DNA of 64,000 bases from Shewanella glacialimarina (GTDB lineage Bacteria; Pseudomonadota; Gammaproteobacteria; Enterobacterales; Shewanellaceae). This document shows positions 36,249 to 47,411 of this stretch, in pieces. Position 1 is the first letter of the stretch. Each line of letters begins with the position of its first letter. The DNA is taken from the NCBI RefSeq assembly GCF_020511155.1, contig NZ_CP041216.1, positions 2,604,001 through 2,668,000 on the forward strand. The letters are read 5' to 3'. The position numbers and the translations under genes were made by a program. The notes under the pieces were generated by a model. That model saw nothing but the letters and a program-made list of their open reading frames with translations, had not been told where the DNA came from and did no database searches.

Positions 36249-38474
36249 ATGTTCAATATGTATTTGCCATTAGGCCTAAGGGCTAAAGTGATTATACTGT
36301 CACTATTTTTACTCTGCCTACCTTGGCTTGGGTATGAATATGTATGGGAAATGGAAAAGTACTTGCGCCATGGGCAAGAAAAAACCTTAGAAGGTACCAC
36401 TCAAGCGTTGGCAACCGCACTACATGAACGCCCTAAACTGTTTGATAATCAAGCCAGTTTTTTAACCCAAGTCCAAAAAGGACGAGACTTATATGCTTAT
36501 CCATTATCGGGCCCAATTCAACTTGACGGAAAGTTAGAAGACTGGCAATTGTACAGCCACCGTAAGTTGCATTATGGTAAAGAACACATTGTTTATCAAC
36601 AAAATGCACAACAAGACATAAATCTTAACTTTACCCATATGGTGGGCAAATATGCTGGTTATCTTTATGGCTTTTTTGAGGTTAATGACTCCCAAGTTAT
36701 TTACCGCAGTAAAAATAGCTTACGGGTCGACAGGAACGATCATTTAGTGATGGCCACACTTGCACCCGACAACTTATTTAGGCGCTATGTCATTGCCAAC
36801 ACCAAGGATGGCTGGCTAAGCGCTTATCAGTTACCTCAAGATCCAACACAATCAATGCCCGTCATCCCTGAGAATCGTATTCAAGGTCAGTGGCAAAAAA
36901 CAGCCAATGGCTACAATATTGAGTTTCGTATTCCGTTAGACATGATTGGCAGTAAACTCGGATTCGCTATTCATAATGTGGATGACAATGAGACGCGCAA
37001 TTTAATTAATATTGTCGGCACTTCAGCCACCAACTCGGTAGCAGAGTTAGGCACAGTTCTGGTACCTTCCCCTGAAATAGAAAGTATTGTCAAAGGTATG
37101 GGCCACAATAGCTCACGCATTTGGGTGGTCGATAATCATGGCAGAGTCTTAGCTCGATCGGGTGATATTCGAACATCAAGCAATACCTGGGATGCTGATT
37201 TAGATGACGCCCAGACTGAAAGCTCTTGGGCACTCTTCCATAAACAATACTTATTACCCTTATATTATAAAATTCTCACTAGACCGCCACAGGACTTTAT
37301 CGATTCATTACAAGACTCAACTGAATTAAGTGGTAGCCATATTGAAAATGCCCTAGCAGGTAAACAGGCTTCAACCTGGCGATTAACCCCAGACAGTAAA
37401 GCGGTCGTATTAGCTGCAGCCAGTCCTATTTGGATTGATGACAAAGTGATGGGGGCTGTTATAGCCGAAGAAACTACTCACGGTATCCGTAGCTTGCGTA
37501 ATCGGGCGCTGGAAAAGCTATTTAACGTTATTCTTACGATTATGAGCATGGGCACACTGGCACTATTCATTTTTGCATCGAGTATTTCTAGTCGTATTCG
37601 CCGCTTAAGAGATCAGGCGGAATTAGCTATAGACAGTCAAGGGCGTGTCAGACATCAAATAACACCTTCAAGAAATCGAGATGAAATAGGTGATTTATCA
37701 AGAAGCTTTGCCAATATTGTCGGCAGACTCGGTCAATATACTCACTATTTAGAAAACATGTCATCGCGGCTATCACATGAACTACGTACCCCTGTTGCAG
37801 TTGTTCGAAGCTCTTTAGAACACCTCAGCAATCAAAACCTAGATCAAGCAAGTAAAAAATATGTCAATAGAGCGCAGGATGGTGTCAATCGATTACATCT
37901 GATTTTAAATAACTTAACTGAGGCAACTAATCTCGAAGCCAGCTTATCACATGCTGAACGTAGCATATTTCCCTTAAAAAAGGTTATTGGCGGCTGCATG
38001 CAAGGTTATCAAATGACCTACCCAGAGCAGCGCTTTAACGTATTTATTGAAGATAAACTCATGATGTGTAATGGCGTCCCAGAATACATTGCCCAATTAA
38101 TGGATAAACTCATTAGTAATGCCATTGAATTTAGCCATCCAGATAGCGCTATTAGTGTTAGCTTAAGTCAATATCATAAGCAGGCGATTCTAAAAGTAAC
38201 CAATATCGGCCCAAGATTACCTGAAGACATGAGCGAGCAGATTTTTGAATCTATGGTGTCAATAAGGCCACAAATTCCCACCAACAAACCCCATCTTGGT
38301 TTAGGCTTGTATATCGCAAGATTGGTGACTGACTTTCATCATGGCACGATTAAAGCGAGCAATGTCAGCGGTGTAAAAGAAGATGATATTAACAAAACGA
38401 CACTTCAAGCGGATGAGATACATCAAAGTGGCGTTGAGTTTTGTTTAACATTACCCATAGTGGAAACGACATAA
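36249..38474 (+). CDS. pdsS: dedicated sortase system histidine kinase PdsS
   Basis: Sensor histidine kinase. The 741-residue protein has an N-terminal membrane segment (about 8-28), a large periplasmic region (about 30-425), a second membrane segment (about 426-449), HAMP, a HisKA domain with the phosphoacceptor H508 in SHELRTPVAV, and a HATPase domain (DKLISNAIEFSH, LGLGLYIARL). The periplasmic region at about 80-260 resembles a carbohydrate-binding CBM9/DOMON beta-sandwich: LDGKLEDWQ, YGFFEVND and GYNIEFRIPLDMIG. An alternative start at Met4 (36258) has better spacing from the ribosome-binding site. It likely senses an extracellular or periplasmic ligand for the sortase system. Confidence 0.9.
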   Translation: MFNMYLPLGLRAKVIILSLFLLCLPWLGYEYVWEMEKYLRHGQEKTLEGTTQALATALHERPKLFDNQASFLTQVQKGRDLYAYPLSGPIQLDGKLEDWQLYSHRKLHYGKEHIVYQQNAQQDINLNFTHMVGKYAGYLYGFFEVNDSQVIYRSKNSLRVDRNDHLVMATLAPDNLFRRYVIANTKDGWLSAYQLPQDPTQSMPVIPENRIQGQWQKTANGYNIEFRIPLDMIGSKLGFAIHNVDDNETRNLINIVGTSATNSVAELGTVLVPSPEIESIVKGMGHNSSRIWVVDNHGRVLARSGDIRTSSNTWDADLDDAQTESSWALFHKQYLLPLYYKILTRPPQDFIDSLQDSTELSGSHIENALAGKQASTWRLTPDSKAVVLAAASPIWIDDKVMGAVIAEETTHGIRSLRNRALEKLFNVILTIMSMGTLALFIFASSISSRIRRLRDQAELAIDSQGRVRHQITPSRNRDEIGDLSRSFANIVGRLGQYTHYLENMSSRLSHELRTPVAVVRSSLEHLSNQNLDQASKKYVNRAQDGVNRLHLILNNLTEATNLEASLSHAERSIFPLKKVIGGCMQGYQMTYPEQRFNVFIEDKLMMCNGVPEYIAQLMDKLISNAIEFSHPDSAISVSLSQYHKQAILKVTNIGPRLPEDMSEQIFESMVSIRPQIPTNKPHLGLGLYIARLVTDFHHGTIKASNVSGVKEDDINKTTLQADEIHQSGVEFCLTLPIVETT

Positions 38475-38576
38475 GCTATTTTGCCTATGTAGCCGACATT
38501 ATCTATCTCTCGCCTCTTTCATTTAGCCGTATAGATGTTAGGATGGCCAAATAGGTTTTTAGTGGATGAATTAATA

Positions 38577-39767
38577 ATGAATAAACACGGTAAACAAGCA
38601 ACCCAAATAGTCAGTTTAGGTCGAGATAAAAAATACACTAAGGGCATTATTAATCCGCCGGTATTTAGAGCATCTACAGTGGTGTTTGACACCATGGACG
38701 ACATGCGTTTTGCCATTAAGAATAAAACCAATGGCGAGTTATTCTACGGTCGTCGTGGTACGCCAACCCATTTTGCCTTTCAAGAAGCCATTGCAGAACT
38801 TGAAGGCGGCTTTGGCACGGCGTTATATCCATCCGGTGCAGGGGCAATTAGCGCCGCATTATTAGCATTTTTAAAAAGCGGTGACCACTTATTGATGGTC
38901 GACACCGCCTATGAACCCACGCGTGATTTATGCGACAAAATGCTTGCCGGATTTGGCATCGAAACGAGCTATTATGGCCCTATGATAGGTGAAGGCATAC
39001 GTGATCTCATTCGCCCAAATACTAAAGTACTCTTCCTTGAGTCGCCAGGGTCGATCACCATGGAAGTACAAGATGTGCCGACGCTGAGTCGCATCGCCCA
39101 TGAACATAATATCGTTGTGATGCTGGATAACACCTGGGCTTCACCGATTAATTCTAGACCATTCGAAATGGGTGTGGATATCTCTATTCAAGCTGCGACT
39201 AAATACATTGTCGGTCATTCAGACGTCATGATGGGTACCGCAACGGCAAATGAGGTTCACTGGCCACAATTACGTGAAAACAGCTATTTAATGGGACAAA
39301 CAACTTCGCCAGATGATGTATTTTTAGCGGCCAGAGGGCTACGTACCCTAGGAGTCCGTATGGCCCAGCACCATAAAAATGGACTTGAAGTCGCCAATTG
39401 GTTAGCAAAGCGTCCCGAGGTTGACCATGTCAGACATCCTGCTTTTGAAACATGCCCAGGTCATGAATTCTTTAAGCGTGACTTTACCAGCGCGAATGGC
39501 TTATTTTCATTTGTTTTAAAAGATGGCGATCTTAGAAGCATTACAGCCTTTGTCGAAAACATGCAGCATTTTAAAATGGGCTTTTCGTGGGGCGGTTTTG
39601 AAAGCTTAATTTTGGGTGTTTTCGGTATTGATAAAATAAGATCAGCAACCCAATGGGATAGCAGTAAGCCACTTATTCGTTTACATATCGGCTTGGAAGA
39701 CGCAGAGGATTTAATTGCCGATCTTGAACGCGCTTTTGAGCGTTACAATCAAGCTATCGCTAAGTAA
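38577..39767 (+). CDS. metC: cystathionine beta-lyase
   Basis: Pyridoxal-phosphate enzyme that cleaves cystathionine to homocysteine in methionine synthesis. The cofactor lysine is in AATKYIVGHSD (about residue 203). The family pattern FYGRRGTPTHFAFQ lies near 56, and LDNTWASPINSRPFEMGVD near 175. I start at the ATG at 38577 (396 residues) because the longer frame opens at 38535 without a ribosome-binding site and includes residues outside the family pattern. Standing alone after pdsS, it ends at a strong terminator. Confidence 0.93.
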   Translation: MNKHGKQATQIVSLGRDKKYTKGIINPPVFRASTVVFDTMDDMRFAIKNKTNGELFYGRRGTPTHFAFQEAIAELEGGFGTALYPSGAGAISAALLAFLKSGDHLLMVDTAYEPTRDLCDKMLAGFGIETSYYGPMIGEGIRDLIRPNTKVLFLESPGSITMEVQDVPTLSRIAHEHNIVVMLDNTWASPINSRPFEMGVDISIQAATKYIVGHSDVMMGTATANEVHWPQLRENSYLMGQTTSPDDVFLAARGLRTLGVRMAQHHKNGLEVANWLAKRPEVDHVRHPAFETCPGHEFFKRDFTSANGLFSFVLKDGDLRSITAFVENMQHFKMGFSWGGFESLILGVFGIDKIRSATQWDSSKPLIRLHIGLEDAEDLIADLERAFERYNQAIAK

Positions 39768-39794
39768 CCACTGCTCGAGATAATAAACACATAT

Positions 39795-39836
39795 AAAATA
39801 GGCCGCACAAATATTGATATTGGTGCGGCCTATTTT
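39795..39836. terminator. bidirectional intrinsic terminator between metC and creA
   Basis: AAAATAGGCCGCAC (39795-39808) and GTGCGGCCTATTTT (39823-39836) form a perfect 14-bp stem between convergent genes, with T-rich tails on both strands. Confidence 0.92.
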
Positions 39837-39859
39837 GTCATTCTACATAAGTGTGGACA

Positions 39860-40339
39860 CTAATTTTGACTATCAACCTTCAATGCATTCCATGCCTGCG
39901 TTCCATAAAGCGGCACAGTTGATAAAGCATGCTTATGGCTGCCGTTAGTTTCTTTAGTGGAATAAGATAAATACAATAAAGTTTGATTTTCTTTATCCAA
40001 AATACGTCTCACTTTTAAGCTTTTAAATAAAATACTTAACGACTCTTTAAAGACCACTTCACCGCCTTTACTGGTATCGATGTCTGCTAAATCATTTACT
40101 GAAATAGGCCCAGTTTGACGGCAACTAATGCTCATATCTGAAGGGTCTGCAAAATCTAAATCTGCTTTAATACGACTGATATGACAAGTCACTCCTGGTA
40201 TTTTAGGGTCATGTTTTGCATCAATAATCACATCTTTAGTGGTAAATAATCCTAAACTGACTTTACCGACATCGTCACTGCAGCTCATCATTAATCCACT
40301 CAATGAGATTAAAGCGGCTAATTTCAGGTTAATATTCAT
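39860..40339 (-). CDS. creA: CreA family protein
   Basis: Exported protein of the CreA family, whose function is unknown in any organism I can cite. The 159-residue protein has a lipoprotein-type signal with GLMMSC near residue 20, though the lipobox is only approximate, and it carries the family pattern FTTKDVIIDAKHDPKIPGVTC. Two further cysteines (about 52 and 72) likely form a disulfide. The start overlaps the yegD stop by 4 nt, so the two are translationally coupled. E. coli creA instead sits beside creBCD, so the arrangement differs here. Confidence 0.88.
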   Translation of the reverse strand: MNINLKLAALISLSGLMMSCSDDVGKVSLGLFTTKDVIIDAKHDPKIPGVTCHISRIKADLDFADPSDMSISCRQTGPISVNDLADIDTSKGGEVVFKESLSILFKSLKVRRILDKENQTLLYLSYSTKETNGSHKHALSTVPLYGTQAWNALKVDSQN

Positions 40340-41736
40340 TTAACTTCCTTAAAATATTGTTGCGCCATACGAGTTAACCCTGCGGTAACAGAACCAAAGT
40401 GATCACCCACCACCACTTGTGCTTGAGGATACACTTTGGCAATTTGTTTGTATATTGCAGGGCTTCTTGCTGTACCGCCAGTGATATAAACAATATCAGG
40501 GCTTTCTAACGCCTTACCCTGATCATCAAGACTATTCATAGCCTGGCGCATTAATTGACTGACTTTATCCAGTGACGGCGCAATGGCTTGCTCAAATTGC
40601 TCGACACTGACTTCGATAGTGAGCTCTTTTTCCACAAATGACAGTGCTGCTTTATGAACGGGTGAATCGGTTAAAGCCACTTTAGCGATCTCCGCTTGAC
40701 GCACAACCTGAAAACTCATCTGATTTTTTTGTATAGTCAATAAACGCTGCAGTAATTCAGGTTGCTCGGCACCATTGATCAAGGTTTCGATTAATCTCTT
40801 ACTGGATAAATGATAGAAATCACGCTGGGCGCTAATATCATTCACGGCAACGGCATTCCAAAATAAATTAGAAGGGATAGGCTTGCCATCTAACATAGAA
40901 CTGCCACTGCCAAAACTTGGCATAAAGCCTTGCATAGCAAGCGCTATATCAAGATCGTTACCACCGATACGCTGTCCGCTGTGTCCCAAACAGTCTTGAT
41001 CTCGCTGCGTGTTACTCATTAATTCAGGGCCCATTTTTACTAACGAGCAATCTGTAGTACCGCCACCAACGTCGACAACTAATACATTAGCTGCCTTATT
41101 AAGGGTTGATTCAAAATCCATTCCAGCCGCAAGTGGCTCAAATAGAAAACCCACCGAGGTAAAACCGGCTCTTTTAGCCGCTAAGGTTAAAATGGCTTCT
41201 GCTTGTTGATTACTTTGTTCGCCGCCAATACCTTGAAAATTAACTGGGCGGCCAATCATGGCGTGGGAAGCCGTATTTAAGCCTTTAGCAGCTAATTGTT
41301 GATCAACACGTTGTTTAACGTGTTGCATCATCAAGGTAACAATATCTTCAAATAAAGCCACTTGTTCAGCTCTCAATCCTGTAGCCCCCAGAAAAGACTT
41401 GGGCGAACGGACATAAAAACCTTCTTCAGGCATTTCAAGATAAGCATCAATAGCGGCCTGACCGACAAACACTGTAGGTTCATTAATCAATAAATCGAGT
41501 TCATGTCGAATTATTTTCGCCCGCATTAATTGTGAGCTGCGTAAATGAGAAAATTCAGCTTTTAATGCTTCAGGCAAACCATTATAAACAGCCTCAGCAA
41601 TCAGCTCACGATCCATGGCATAGAGTGTAGAGGGTAAATAATTAGAATTTTCACTAAGGGGGATTAACTCTATTTTCTCATTGATCCAAGCACCAATTGA
41701 ACAATTAGCACTGCCATAATCGAAACCCACTATCAT
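40336..41736 (-). CDS. yegD: Hsp70-like chaperone YegD
   Basis: Hsp70-family protein with an actin-like ATPase fold: VGFDYGSANCSIG (phosphate 1), VDVGGGTTDCS (phosphate 2) and YITGGTARSP (adenosine region). The substrate-binding domain of DnaK is missing; the protein ends shortly after the ATPase part at 466 residues. YegD-type proteins are poorly understood. I use the ATG at 41736; a TTG one codon earlier is also possible. It overlaps creA by 4 nt. Confidence 0.92.
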   Translation of the reverse strand: MIVGFDYGSANCSIGAWINEKIELIPLSENSNYLPSTLYAMDRELIAEAVYNGLPEALKAEFSHLRSSQLMRAKIIRHELDLLINEPTVFVGQAAIDAYLEMPEEGFYVRSPKSFLGATGLRAEQVALFEDIVTLMMQHVKQRVDQQLAAKGLNTASHAMIGRPVNFQGIGGEQSNQQAEAILTLAAKRAGFTSVGFLFEPLAAGMDFESTLNKAANVLVVDVGGGTTDCSLVKMGPELMSNTQRDQDCLGHSGQRIGGNDLDIALAMQGFMPSFGSGSSMLDGKPIPSNLFWNAVAVNDISAQRDFYHLSSKRLIETLINGAEQPELLQRLLTIQKNQMSFQVVRQAEIAKVALTDSPVHKAALSFVEKELTIEVSVEQFEQAIAPSLDKVSQLMRQAMNSLDDQGKALESPDIVYITGGTARSPAIYKQIAKVYPQAQVVVGDHFGSVTAGLTRMAQQYFKEVK

Positions 41737-41739
41737 CAA

Positions 41740-42073
41740 TAAACTCGCTTAAAAAAATCGAACGAATAAACTATCACATTCAAACAACAAATAGATATTT
41801 TTTGCCGTTAAGATGAATTAAGTGGTGAATTTTAAAACATTAATTGGATCTAAATTGAACTTGGAAGAAAAACTGGCATAAGTCGATAACATTGCATTTA
41901 TCTAGGTAGGCAAATATCGCTCTTGGCATTTGTGCTGATAATCAAGGTCAGTTACTCGCCAACTGCATAGCCATAAACAAAACATTCCACTGCAAACAAT
42001 AATAATACTGTTTACTAGAAAGTTAAGTTGCAGGATAACATGACTTAACCGCTGAACAATCAATTGATGATAA
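41740..42073. other. intergenic region between yegD and the solute-binding protein gene
   Basis: About 330 bp on the minus-strand side, AT-rich, with no recognisable gene, terminator or repeat. A 78-codon open frame at 41902-42138 overlaps the solute-binding protein gene in another frame, has no ribosome-binding site and looks fortuitous. Confidence 0.55.
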
Positions 42074-42787
42074 TTAGTTTGGCTGAGGAAGCAGTAATTG
42101 ATATTGCTCTTTACATGCTTGATTAATATAGACGCCAACTTGAGCCTCTAAAATGGGCGTGTTGGAGAATTGAAAGTCTTGGCTATTTATTTCAGGGTGC
42201 TTAAATAAGTAATCAGGGAATTGGTTAGAAAAAACTAAGTCCACTCGCTTATGTTTAAGCATTTTAAACCCCTGTTCAACCGATTCAATAGGCACCATAT
42301 TAAGGCCGGCATTAATAAATTGCCGATGAAAATCCCCTTCTCGTTTGTAGCGCATAATGGCTAAACTTTTTCCTTTCAGTTCAGACAAGTCATCCCAAGA
42401 AAATGGCGCATTCTCCTTCCGACGAAATAAACCTAACACAACTTTCTGTTGGCTCAACGGCACAAAATAAGCTTGTTGAGACTCAGGAGGCGGAAAAAAG
42501 CTCAAACACCATCGGCCAGATTGAACTTGCAGCTGTGCTCTGGCCGGAGGTAAAAATAATGGTTTTACCTTAAAATCATAATAGCCGGAAATAAGTTGGC
42601 TTAATAATGAAAAGTTAATGCCATGGTCGCCGACACCCATGGTGGTGAAAGGTGGATAATCAACCGCAATGACTTCATGTTCACCGATATTTTGAGCAAT
42701 GTTAACTTGATCATTAACAACCGTGTTTTGCGCCATTACTTGTAGGCTGACAAACAACACCAAAGAACCTAGTATACTTTGTAACAT
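42074..42787 (-). CDS. periplasmic solute-binding protein, family 3-like
   Basis: Exported protein of the bacterial extracellular solute-binding family 3 fold. A signal peptide is visible at 1-20 (LVLFVSLQVMAQ), followed by YPPFTTMGVGDHGINFSLL near residue 45 and WDDLSELKGKSLAIMRYKREG near 130, both typical of the family. Cysteines near 93 and 230 might pair. The gene is alone with no ABC transporter permease nearby; such orphans can serve as sensors or auxiliary amino-acid binders. I use the ATG at 42787; a GTG one codon earlier is also possible. Confidence 0.82.
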   Translation of the reverse strand: MLQSILGSLVLFVSLQVMAQNTVVNDQVNIAQNIGEHEVIAVDYPPFTTMGVGDHGINFSLLSQLISGYYDFKVKPLFLPPARAQLQVQSGRWCLSFFPPPESQQAYFVPLSQQKVVLGLFRRKENAPFSWDDLSELKGKSLAIMRYKREGDFHRQFINAGLNMVPIESVEQGFKMLKHKRVDLVFSNQFPDYLFKHPEINSQDFQFSNTPILEAQVGVYINQACKEQYQLLLPQPN

Positions 42788-42883
42788 CACTTAAACCTTA
42801 CTGATAAACGCCGAACAACCAGCATAGCTTAGTTGAATATAGCCATTTTTACATAGCTAGCGCATCAATTCATAAATACTTAA

Positions 42884-42915
42884 CAAACAAAAACGCCATC
42901 ATAATGATGGCGTTT
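42884..42915 (-). terminator. intrinsic terminator of topA
   Basis: AAACGCCATCA (42891-42901) and TGATGGCGTTT (42905-42915) form an 11-bp stem; on the minus strand TTTTTG follows. Confidence 0.88.
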
Positions 42916-42948
42916 GTAAACTAAATAACCTCAGATCTGATAATAAAA

Positions 42949-45594
42949 CTACTTTTTAGTTTTTTTCTTAGGTGACTTTGTCGACTCACTCACCCACTTG
43001 CCGCCAATAAACTTAGCAGACCAACCAGTGGCTTTACCATCAACGTCGGTAGCAACATACTGCTCTTTCGTTTTACGGCTAAATCTGACAGAGGCTTTAT
43101 TACCATCATCATCTTCGACTGGGGCATCGGCTAAAAAGGCGTACTTGTCCCATAATAACTCACGATATTGCACCAGCTCTTCAACAAGCGGCGCGCGGGT
43201 TTCACGGGATTTTGGGAAGGTACTTGCCGCTAAAAATATTCCAGCCGCGCCATCACGTAACACAAAGTGCGCATCAGACTTAGTACATTTAAGTTCCGGT
43301 AAGAAGATAGGATCTTCTTTTGGAGGCGCAGCTTCACCACTTCTTAACAGTTTGCGAGTGTTTTTACATTCAGTATTAGTACAACCAAAGTATTTTCCGA
43401 AACGGCCATTTTTAAGTTCCATATCATGACTGCAACGATCACATTCAATCAAAGGACCTTCATAGCCTTTTATTTTAAACTGACCTTTTTCAATCTCGTA
43501 ACCATCACAGCTTGGGTTATTACCACAAACATGCAGTTTACGTGATTCGTCAATTAAATAGCCGTCCATTGCGGTGCCGCACTTACCACAACGGTGCTTA
43601 GCACGAAGTGCATCGGTTTCTGCATCTTCATTATCACTAATGGCTTCATCACCTGAAGTTAAATTAACCGTTGTTTTACAACGCTCTTTTGGTGGTAAGG
43701 CATAGCCACTACAACCTAAGAATACCCCAGTTGAACCAGTACGAATGCCCATTTTACGTTGACACGTTGGGCACTCGATATCGGTTAAAACCGGATCGTT
43801 TAAACGCATGCCGCCTTCATCTGGGTCCATTTCTGCCATCAATAATTGCTTGGTAAAATCACCATAGAAACCATCGAGCACTTTTTTCCAATCTAGCTTA
43901 CCCTGAGCGACGTCATCAAGGGTTTGTTCCATACTGGCGGTAAAGTCATAACTCATTAGATCTTTAAAGCTTTCAACTAAACGTTCACTGACTATTTCAC
44001 CCATTTTTTCAGCAAAGAAACGGCGATTATCCACTCGCACATAACCGCGGTCCTGAATAGTTGAAATAATAGTCGCGTAAGTTGAAGGTCGACCAATACC
44101 ACGCTTCTCTAACTCTTTGACTAATGATGCTTCACCGTAACGAGCAGGCGGTTTAGTAAAGTGTTGTTTTGGTAAAAGTTGATCAAGCGTCAGTACATCA
44201 CCCACTTCCACTACGGGCAATGTGCTAGTGTCTTCGTTTTTCTTGCTCATTGGCGGTTGTACACGTGTCCAACCGTCAAAGCGTAATGTACGACCACTGG
44301 CTTTTAATTCGTAATCACCGGCAACCACAGTCAAACGTGTTGCATCATATTGAGCTGGTGTCATTTGACACGCCACAAATTGACGCCAAATTAATTCATA
44401 AAGACGTTGAGCATCACGCTCCATATCCGTCATCGACGCAGATTGCACATCCACATTTGAAGGACGAATAGCTTCATGCGCCTCTTGAGCACCTTCTTTG
44501 CTACCATAACGTATAGGATCTGCAGGTAAATACTTGGTACCAAACTCTTTGCCAATCATCTCGCGTACATTTTCTACCGCTTCTTGGCTTAGGTTGGTTG
44601 AATCGGTACGCATATAAGTAATATGCCCCGCTTCATACAAACGCTGCGCCATCATCATGGTTTTTTTCACGCCATAACCCAAACGCGTGCTTGCAGCTTG
44701 TTGCAATGTAGACGTGATATAAGGTGCTGAAGGTTTGCTTGATGTCGCTTTATCTTCGCGGTTAGAAACTTTGTAAGAAGCTCCTTTTAACGCATCAACA
44801 GCAACTTTGGCTTGAGCTTCATTAATGGGTTCAAATGCTGCGGATTGAAATTTCAACACCTGCATTTTCAATTGTTCAGCATTACTGGTGTTTAAGTCAG
44901 CATGGATGTCCCAAAACTCTTCAGGTACAAATGCTTTAATCTCACTTTCTCGCTCAACCACTAATCTGACTGCAACAGATTGCACTCGACCAGCAGATAA
45001 ACCACGTGCGACTTTTTTCCACAACAGCGGCGATACCATAAAGCCCACAACACGGTCGAGGAAACGACGTGCTTGTTGGGCATTGACCATATTGGTATCT
45101 AATGTAGATGGCTTACTAAAAGCATCTTGAATTGCTGATTGAGTGATTTCATTAAATACCACTCGTTGATACCGTGAAGCATCACCACCGATAATTTCCT
45201 GTAAATGCCAGGCGATAGCTTCCCCTTCACGGTCCAAATCGGTTGCGAGATAGATTTGGTCAGCGGACTCTGCAAGTTCTTTTAATTCTTTTACTACCTT
45301 TTCTTTACCGGGTAATACGGCATATTTAGCTGCCCAGCCTTTTTCGGGATTAATTCCCATCCGGCCAACAAGCGCTTGTTTATCTCTAGCCTGCTTATAT
45401 ATAGCTTTGGCTTCAGGTGACATCTTACGAACTTCTGCAGCAGTTTTAGCTGGAGGAGTACCATCAGATGTGGAGGAAGTCGGTAAATCACGTATGTGAC
45501 CTACACTAGACTTCACGATGAAATCTTTACCAAGATACTTATTAATTGTCTTGGCTTTAGCCGGCGATTCGACAATAACTAACGATTTACCCAT
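42949..45594 (-). CDS. topA: DNA topoisomerase I
   Basis: Relaxes negative supercoils by cutting and rejoining one DNA strand. The 881-residue protein begins with the TOPRIM domain ([15 protein letters not shown], then [11 protein letters not shown]). The active-site tyrosine is in ITYMRTDST (near residue 323). Three or more four-cysteine zinc ribbons occupy the C-terminal third, each with two CxxC pairs, for example CPTC and CGKC. A basic tail follows. It has its own terminator and a 357-bp upstream region shared with divergent astB. Confidence 0.96.
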   Translation of the reverse strand: MGKSLVIVESPAKAKTINKYLGKDFIVKSSVGHIRDLPTSSTSDGTPPAKTAAEVRKMSPEAKAIYKQARDKQALVGRMGINPEKGWAAKYAVLPGKEKVVKELKELAESADQIYLATDLDREGEAIAWHLQEIIGGDASRYQRVVFNEITQSAIQDAFSKPSTLDTNMVNAQQARRFLDRVVGFMVSPLLWKKVARGLSAGRVQSVAVRLVVERESEIKAFVPEEFWDIHADLNTSNAEQLKMQVLKFQSAAFEPINEAQAKVAVDALKGASYKVSNREDKATSSKPSAPYITSTLQQAASTRLGYGVKKTMMMAQRLYEAGHITYMRTDSTNLSQEAVENVREMIGKEFGTKYLPADPIRYGSKEGAQEAHEAIRPSNVDVQSASMTDMERDAQRLYELIWRQFVACQMTPAQYDATRLTVVAGDYELKASGRTLRFDGWTRVQPPMSKKNEDTSTLPVVEVGDVLTLDQLLPKQHFTKPPARYGEASLVKELEKRGIGRPSTYATIISTIQDRGYVRVDNRRFFAEKMGEIVSERLVESFKDLMSYDFTASMEQTLDDVAQGKLDWKKVLDGFYGDFTKQLLMAEMDPDEGGMRLNDPVLTDIECPTCQRKMGIRTGSTGVFLGCSGYALPPKERCKTTVNLTSGDEAISDNEDAETDALRAKHRCGKCGTAMDGYLIDESRKLHVCGNNPSCDGYEIEKGQFKIKGYEGPLIECDRCSHDMELKNGRFGKYFGCTNTECKNTRKLLRSGEAAPPKEDPIFLPELKCTKSDAHFVLRDGAAGIFLAASTFPKSRETRAPLVEELVQYRELLWDKYAFLADAPVEDDDGNKASVRFSRKTKEQYVATDVDGKATGWSAKFIGGKWVSESTKSPKKKTKK

Positions 45595-45952
45595 AGTTTG
45601 ATTTGCGCCAAATAGTCTCAGAAAATAACAAAATTGATTCCATATATAGAGTGTTGCGACAAGACTTTCAAGTAAATCTGCTTTTTATGTGCGTTTATGA
45701 GCAATTTTCCAGCCAAAAATAAAAAAAATGAAAAATAATATGCGTTTTTTAAAACTAATTTCTCAATAAAACACTTTTGAGAGCAACTTGAGTGCATTTT
45801 TAGTCAAAAAAGCCTAATTGAACAAAAACCAAACAGCTTGTTAACCCGCTTAGCTTGCGTATACTTGCGGTAATTTAGTTATTTCTTACATGCAAATTTA
45901 ATGTTATTTCCATGTCGAAATCTTAATAACAATAATCAATGAAGGATTAGCC
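45595..45952. other. divergent promoter region of topA and astB
   Basis: The 358-bp AT-rich gap holds no gene. On the plus strand CTTGCGTATACTTGCGGTAAT near 45855-45875 contains TTGCGT- and TTGCGG-like boxes, but I cannot fix a -10 with confidence. An ArgR-type operator would be expected upstream of astB; I did not see a convincing one. Confidence 0.45.
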
Positions 45953-47287
45953 ATGAAGCAATTTGAAGCAAATTTTGATGGATTAGTGGGACCAACTCAT
46001 AACTATGCCGGTTTATCATTTGGTAATGTGGCATCATATTCTAATGCCGCACAAGCCTCTAATCCTAAAGCTGCAGCCAAACAAGGATTACTAAAAGCTA
46101 AAGCACTTGCAGATTTAGGTATGGTTCAAGGTGTACTAGCCCCTCAAGAGCGCCCAGACCTTTATACACTGCGTAGAATTGGTTTTAGCGGAACTGATTC
46201 AGAAGTAATACAAAAAGCTGCTGAACAAGCTCCTGCTTTGCTGAACGCTTGCTGCAGCGCCTCAAGTATGTGGACTGCCAATGCGGCAACGGTCTCACCT
46301 TCCGCCGATACCCGTGATGGTAAAGTGCACTTTACCCCGGCTAATTTGGTGGATAAATTACACCGAAGTATTGAACCACTAACTACCGGAAGCATATTAA
46401 AAGCAACATTCAATAACGATCGTCACTTCAAACATCATCTGCACTTGCCAGAACATGCTAATTTTGGAGATGAAGGTGCAGCTAATCACACTCGTTTATG
46501 CAGTGATTATGGTAAAGCGGGCGTGGAGCTATTCGTCTATGGCCAAAGTGCAACCAATTCCAATGCGCCAAAACCAAATAAGTATCCTGCTCGTCAAACA
46601 TTAGAAGCATCACAAGCTGTCGCGCGTTTACACCAACTTGAGGATGAAAGTTGTGTTTTCATCCAACAAAATCCTGATGTGATTGATCAAGGTGTGTTTC
46701 ATAACGATGTCATTTCAGTCGGTAACCAGAATGTGCTGTTTTATCATGAACAGGCATTTTTAAATACTGAGGCAAAATTTGCTGAAATTCGTCAAAAAAT
46801 GAATTCAGAAGTACACTTTATTAAAGTGTCTACCAATCAAGTGTCAATTGATGATGCGGTTAAAAGCTACTTATTTAACACTCAAATTATCACCTTACCT
46901 AATGGTGAAATGGCCATTATTGCGCCGACTAACTGCCAAGAAAACCCTGCAGTGTTCGCTTATTTGAATCAACTTGTTACCTTAGGTACTCCAATTACAC
47001 AGGTTAAGTATTTTGATGTAAAACAAAGTATGCAAAATGGCGGTGGACCGGCGTGTCTTCGTCTTCGCGTGGCGATGAATGAGCTAGAGATTGAAGCGGT
47101 TAATCAACACACAATCATGAATGACGGCTTGTTTACACGTTTAAACACTTGGGTTGATAAACATTACCGCGATAGCCTAACAGTTGCAGATTTAGCAGAC
47201 CCACAATTGATTATTGAATCTCGCACTTCATTAGATGAATTAACCCAAATATTGAAATTGGGTAGCGTGTATCAGTTCCAGAAGTAA
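45953..47287 (+). CDS. astB: N-succinylarginine dihydrolase
   Basis: Second enzyme of the arginine succinyltransferase pathway: converts N2-succinylarginine to N2-succinylornithine, ammonia and CO2. The 444-residue protein begins with the family signature [18 protein letters not shown] and ends with [11 protein letters not shown], in which C368 is the catalytic cysteine. The remaining ast genes are not present in this window, so the pathway genes are dispersed in this genome. A GAAGGAT ribosome-binding site precedes the ATG. Confidence 0.95.
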   Translation: MKQFEANFDGLVGPTHNYAGLSFGNVASYSNAAQASNPKAAAKQGLLKAKALADLGMVQGVLAPQERPDLYTLRRIGFSGTDSEVIQKAAEQAPALLNACCSASSMWTANAATVSPSADTRDGKVHFTPANLVDKLHRSIEPLTTGSILKATFNNDRHFKHHLHLPEHANFGDEGAANHTRLCSDYGKAGVELFVYGQSATNSNAPKPNKYPARQTLEASQAVARLHQLEDESCVFIQQNPDVIDQGVFHNDVISVGNQNVLFYHEQAFLNTEAKFAEIRQKMNSEVHFIKVSTNQVSIDDAVKSYLFNTQIITLPNGEMAIIAPTNCQENPAVFAYLNQLVTLGTPITQVKYFDVKQSMQNGGGPACLRLRVAMNELEIEAVNQHTIMNDGLFTRLNTWVDKHYRDSLTVADLADPQLIIESRTSLDELTQILKLGSVYQFQK

Positions 47288-47306
47288 TTGTTCTACTTGC
47301 TTTGTC

Positions 47307-47341
47307 AAAATGGCCATCGTGATTAGCGACGGCCATTTTTT
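47307..47341 (+). terminator. intrinsic terminator of astB
   Basis: AAAATGGCCATCG (47307-47319) pairs with CGACGGCCATTTT (47327-47339) with one mismatch, followed by T-run. Confidence 0.85.
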
Positions 47342-47411
47342 ATTGCAAGGTAATCGTGAACATACACAAATACTGATCGATTTATGCAAATTATCTTTTT
47401 CTCGGATAAAT

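Noticed and set aside
41902..42138. 78-codon minus-strand frame upstream of yegD
   Set aside because: It overlaps the solute-binding protein gene in another frame and lacks a ribosome-binding site.
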